Shown one piece after another: positions 62,711 through 64,000 of a stretch of 64,000 nucleotides of DNA. Origin of the DNA: Streptomyces sp. DT2A-34 (GTDB lineage Bacteria; Actinomycetota; Actinomycetes; Streptomycetales; Streptomycetaceae). Positions within the stretch are counted from its first letter, which is position 1. Each line of letters starts with the position of its first letter. The notes beneath the pieces were generated by a model that searched no databases, was not told the DNA's origin, and was given only the letters and a program-made list of their open reading frames with translations. The stretch is from contig NZ_JASTWJ010000001.1 of assembly GCF_030499515.1 (NCBI RefSeq), positions 7,110,001-7,174,000 on the forward strand, given 5' to 3'. A program made the position numbers and the translations under genes.

Positions 62711-62753
62711 TCGACGGGGCGTTCGACGGGACGTTCGACGGACGTTCGACGGC
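62711..62753 (+). repeat. Four short TTCGACGG repeats
   Basis: TCGACGGGGCG, TTCGACGGGACG, TTCGACGGACG and TTCGACGGCATCG in tandem, period 11-12, about 20 bp before the riboswitch. Probably in or near the promoter of the GDT1 transcript. Confidence 0.7.
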
Positions 62754-62774
62754 ATCGCGTACGATGGGCGGCGC

Positions 62775-62880
62775 AGAAGGGGAGTAGCTCTTCGCCGGAC
62801 CGTCGACATACTGCTCAGCTCGCCTGAGCCGGCGCCCGGAGGCGGACCTCGTCCATGAGGTCGGCCAGCGAGACCTTCGG
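62775..62880 (+). promoter_or_regulatory. yybP-ykoY (Mn2+) riboswitch upstream of the GDT1-family gene
   Basis: The element opens AGAAGGGGAGTAGCTCTTCG (62775-62794) and ends GCCAGCGAGACCTTCGG (62864-62880), the two conserved ends of the yybP-ykoY class (GGGGAGUAG and (A)CGAGACC). CGACATACT lies in the middle. P1 can form from GAAGG and CCTTC. Inner hairpins GACCTC-GAGGTC and GCTCAG-CTGAGC are present. A downstream hairpin CGCCCGTG/CACGGGCG (62892-62915) could act as expression platform. The downstream gene is a GDT1/TMEM165 cation transporter, a known partner class for this riboswitch. Inferred: Mn2+ turns on the exporter. Confidence 0.82.
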
Positions 62881-63003
62881 CAAGCAGTGCACGCCCGTGT
62901 CGTACGGCACGGGCGACGAGTGTGCTGCCGTGCCGAGGTGTCGTAGCGCGATGATCGCACTGACAATGCTCTCGGTGGGGCGGCCCCGACCGATTGAGGA
63001 ACC

Positions 63004-63585
63004 TTGATCAGCTTCACCGTGACGGCGGTCGTCTTCGGCGTCGTCTTCCTCGCCGAACTGCCCGACAAGACCGCGCTCGCCGGACTCGTCCTCGGTACGC
63101 GCTATCGCGCCTCCTACGTCTTCGCCGGTGTCGCCGCCGCGTTCGCCGTCCATGTCGCGCTGGCCGTGGCGGCCGGCAGTGTGCTGACGCTGCTGCCGCA
63201 GCAGATCGTGCACGCGCTGACGGGTGTGCTCTTCCTGGGTGGCGCGGCCGTGCTGCTCATGAAGGGGGACGAGGACGAGGAGGAGGTCCGCAAGCCGGAG
63301 AACCAGTCCTTCTGGAAGGTGTCCGGGGCCGGGTTCATGCTCATCCTGGTCGCCGAGTTCGGGGATCTGACGCAGATCATGACGGCGAATCTCGCGGCGC
63401 GTTACGACGATCCGCTGTCGGTCGGGCTCGGTGCGGTGCTGGCGCTGTGGGCCGTGGCGGGGATCGGGATCGTCGGGGGGAAGGCGTTGATTCGGCGGGT
63501 GCCGTTGCGGCTGATCACCAAGGTGGCGGCGCTGGTGATGCTGGGGCTCGGGGTGTGGAGCCTGTGGGAGGCGATCGCCGGGTGA
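63004..63585 (+). CDS. TMEM165/GDT1 family (UPF0016) cation transporter
   Basis: 193 residues, six membrane spans with two copies of the family motif: FLAELPDKTALAGLVLG (ExxDKT) and LVAEFGDLTQIMTANLA (ExGDxT). TTG start at 63004 with TTGAGGAA just upstream; a GTG at 63019 is possible. Between the repeats is a charged loop (KGDEDEEEVRKPENQS). GDT1 proteins move Mn2+/Ca2+ against H+; the riboswitch before it suggests Mn2+ export in this organism. Confidence 0.93.
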   Translation: MISFTVTAVVFGVVFLAELPDKTALAGLVLGTRYRASYVFAGVAAAFAVHVALAVAAGSVLTLLPQQIVHALTGVLFLGGAAVLLMKGDEDEEEVRKPENQSFWKVSGAGFMLILVAEFGDLTQIMTANLAARYDDPLSVGLGAVLALWAVAGIGIVGGKALIRRVPLRLITKVAALVMLGLGVWSLWEAIAG

Positions 63586-63884
63586 GGCGGCGGTGAGGTG
63601 GGGGTGGGGCGGCGGTGAGGTCCGGGGGTGTGTCGTGGGCGGGCGGCTTTGGGTGAGTGGCCGGGTGGGGGAGCGGCGGCTGCGGGTGAGCGGGTGTGGT
63701 GGGCCGGGGCCGAGCTGAACTGTCGGTGAACTGTTTCCGGAGGCGGTAGCGGGATCGGGCCTCGGTTTTGTACCGTGAGGGAACAAAGTGGTTCCCGCCC
63801 GTTTTCCCTGACCGGCGGGCGGGGCCACCTTGTCCCTCCCGGGGCCACCCTGTACCCCCGGTGCCCCTCGCCCTGGAGCTGTCG
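63586..63884 (+). other. Intergenic gap before the last HAD gene
   Basis: About 300 bp, GC- and G-rich with GAGGCGGCGGTGAGGT-like short repeats at 63583-63621. A perfect dyad GGGAAC-AAAGTG-GTTCCC lies at 63779-63796 and a second hairpin (CCCGCC with GGCGGG, 63794-63819) follows. They may be operator or leader elements for the gene at 63885. Confidence 0.5.
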
Positions 63885-64000
63885 ATGCCGGCCACCACCG
63901 TGCCCACCACGCCCACTGTGCTCACCGCCCGTGCCCTCCTGCTCGACATGGACGGCACCCTCGTCAACTCCGACGCCGTCGTGGAACGGATCTGGCGTCG
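63885..64000 (+). CDS. HAD family hydrolase, truncated by the window end
   Basis: Only 38 codons are inside the window. GGAG ribosome site 7 bp before the ATG, then MPATTVPTTPTVLTARALLL and DMDGTLVNSDAVVERIW, the HAD motif I with nucleophile Asp in DMDGTL. Most likely a sugar-phosphate phosphatase of the beta-phosphoglucomutase subfamily; the rest is outside. Confidence 0.85.
   Translation, partial: MPATTVPTTPTVLTARALLLDMDGTLVNSDAVVERIWR

Overview
This window is chromosomal DNA of a Streptomyces species. It has very high GC, strong third-position GC bias, GTG starts with AGGAGG-type ribosome binding sites, and typical Streptomyces families (a SCO2400-like protein, DUF3145, DUF4429-SHOCT, DUF3052, a fasR-fabD-fabH-acpP-fabF block, homodimeric AceE, several TerD paralogues). 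From memory, the order sugar ABC genes ... fasR/fab ... aceE ... TerD resembles the S. coelicolor SCO2345-SCO2406 neighbourhood in inverted numbering; this could not be checked here.

Layout. 1-3.6 kb: the end of a CUT2 sugar ABC importer (one ATPase, two permeases, like YtfR-YtfT-YjfF). 3.7-4.8 kb: a zinc-ribbon/single-TM protein. 4.9-6.55 kb: a gene graveyard (broken DUF2252, DUF7144-like and membrane-protein fragments ending in an IS5-family remnant). 6.5-9.9 kb: MarR regulator with a divergent NADP-dependent reductase, Ohr, and a serine beta-lactamase-like hydrolase. 9.9-12.4 kb: an M14 carboxypeptidase broken by a frameshift and a foreign segment. 12.5-22.9 kb: membrane, secreted and sugar genes (EI24, a C15-like secreted protein, LysR/RidA, a decayed tetR, GH3 glycosidase with PA14, GalM, SGNH lipoprotein, DUF3145). 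22.9-27.9 kb: type II fatty acid synthase core with its PucR-type regulator FasR. 28-29.4 kb: a frameshifted pirin and a crumbled MMPL transporter. 29.4-38.1 kb: MerR-aldo/keto reductase, DUF4429, alpha/beta hydrolase, TetR-MFS, potassium channel. 38.2-42.3 kb: AceE, DUF3052 and an AhpE-type peroxiredoxin.

42.5-51.7 kb is the most coherent island. It holds two TerD proteins, a TerC-superfamily (DUF475) membrane protein, a TerA-like protein, a TerD with a Pro/Gln/Tyr-rich tail, and then a tight CitE-like aldolase / PRTase-TRSP-StiP fusion / HAD phosphatase set. That last set matches the Ter-associated predicted nucleoside-like biosynthetic module described by comparative genomics. 51.7-64 kb: FmdB zinc ribbon, coiled-coil membrane protein, DUF4097 lipoprotein, tRNA-Val(UAC), PanE-like reductase, DUF2277, DedA, DoxX, a FAD/NAD(P)-binding protein, a PhoD phosphatase, a secreted HNH nuclease, a GDT1-family cation transporter under an apparent yybP-ykoY (Mn2+) riboswitch, and the start of a HAD hydrolase.

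The less expected signals are four. A dispersed intergenic repeat (core GGGGCGCGGGGAACTGCGCG) also occurs as an inverted pair read in frame inside the PRTase fusion gene. A roughly 12-unit degenerate 21-22-bp tandem array lies at the phoD 3' end. A manganese riboswitch precedes the GDT1 gene. A secreted pyroglutamyl-peptidase-like protein has serine where the nucleophilic cysteine is expected.
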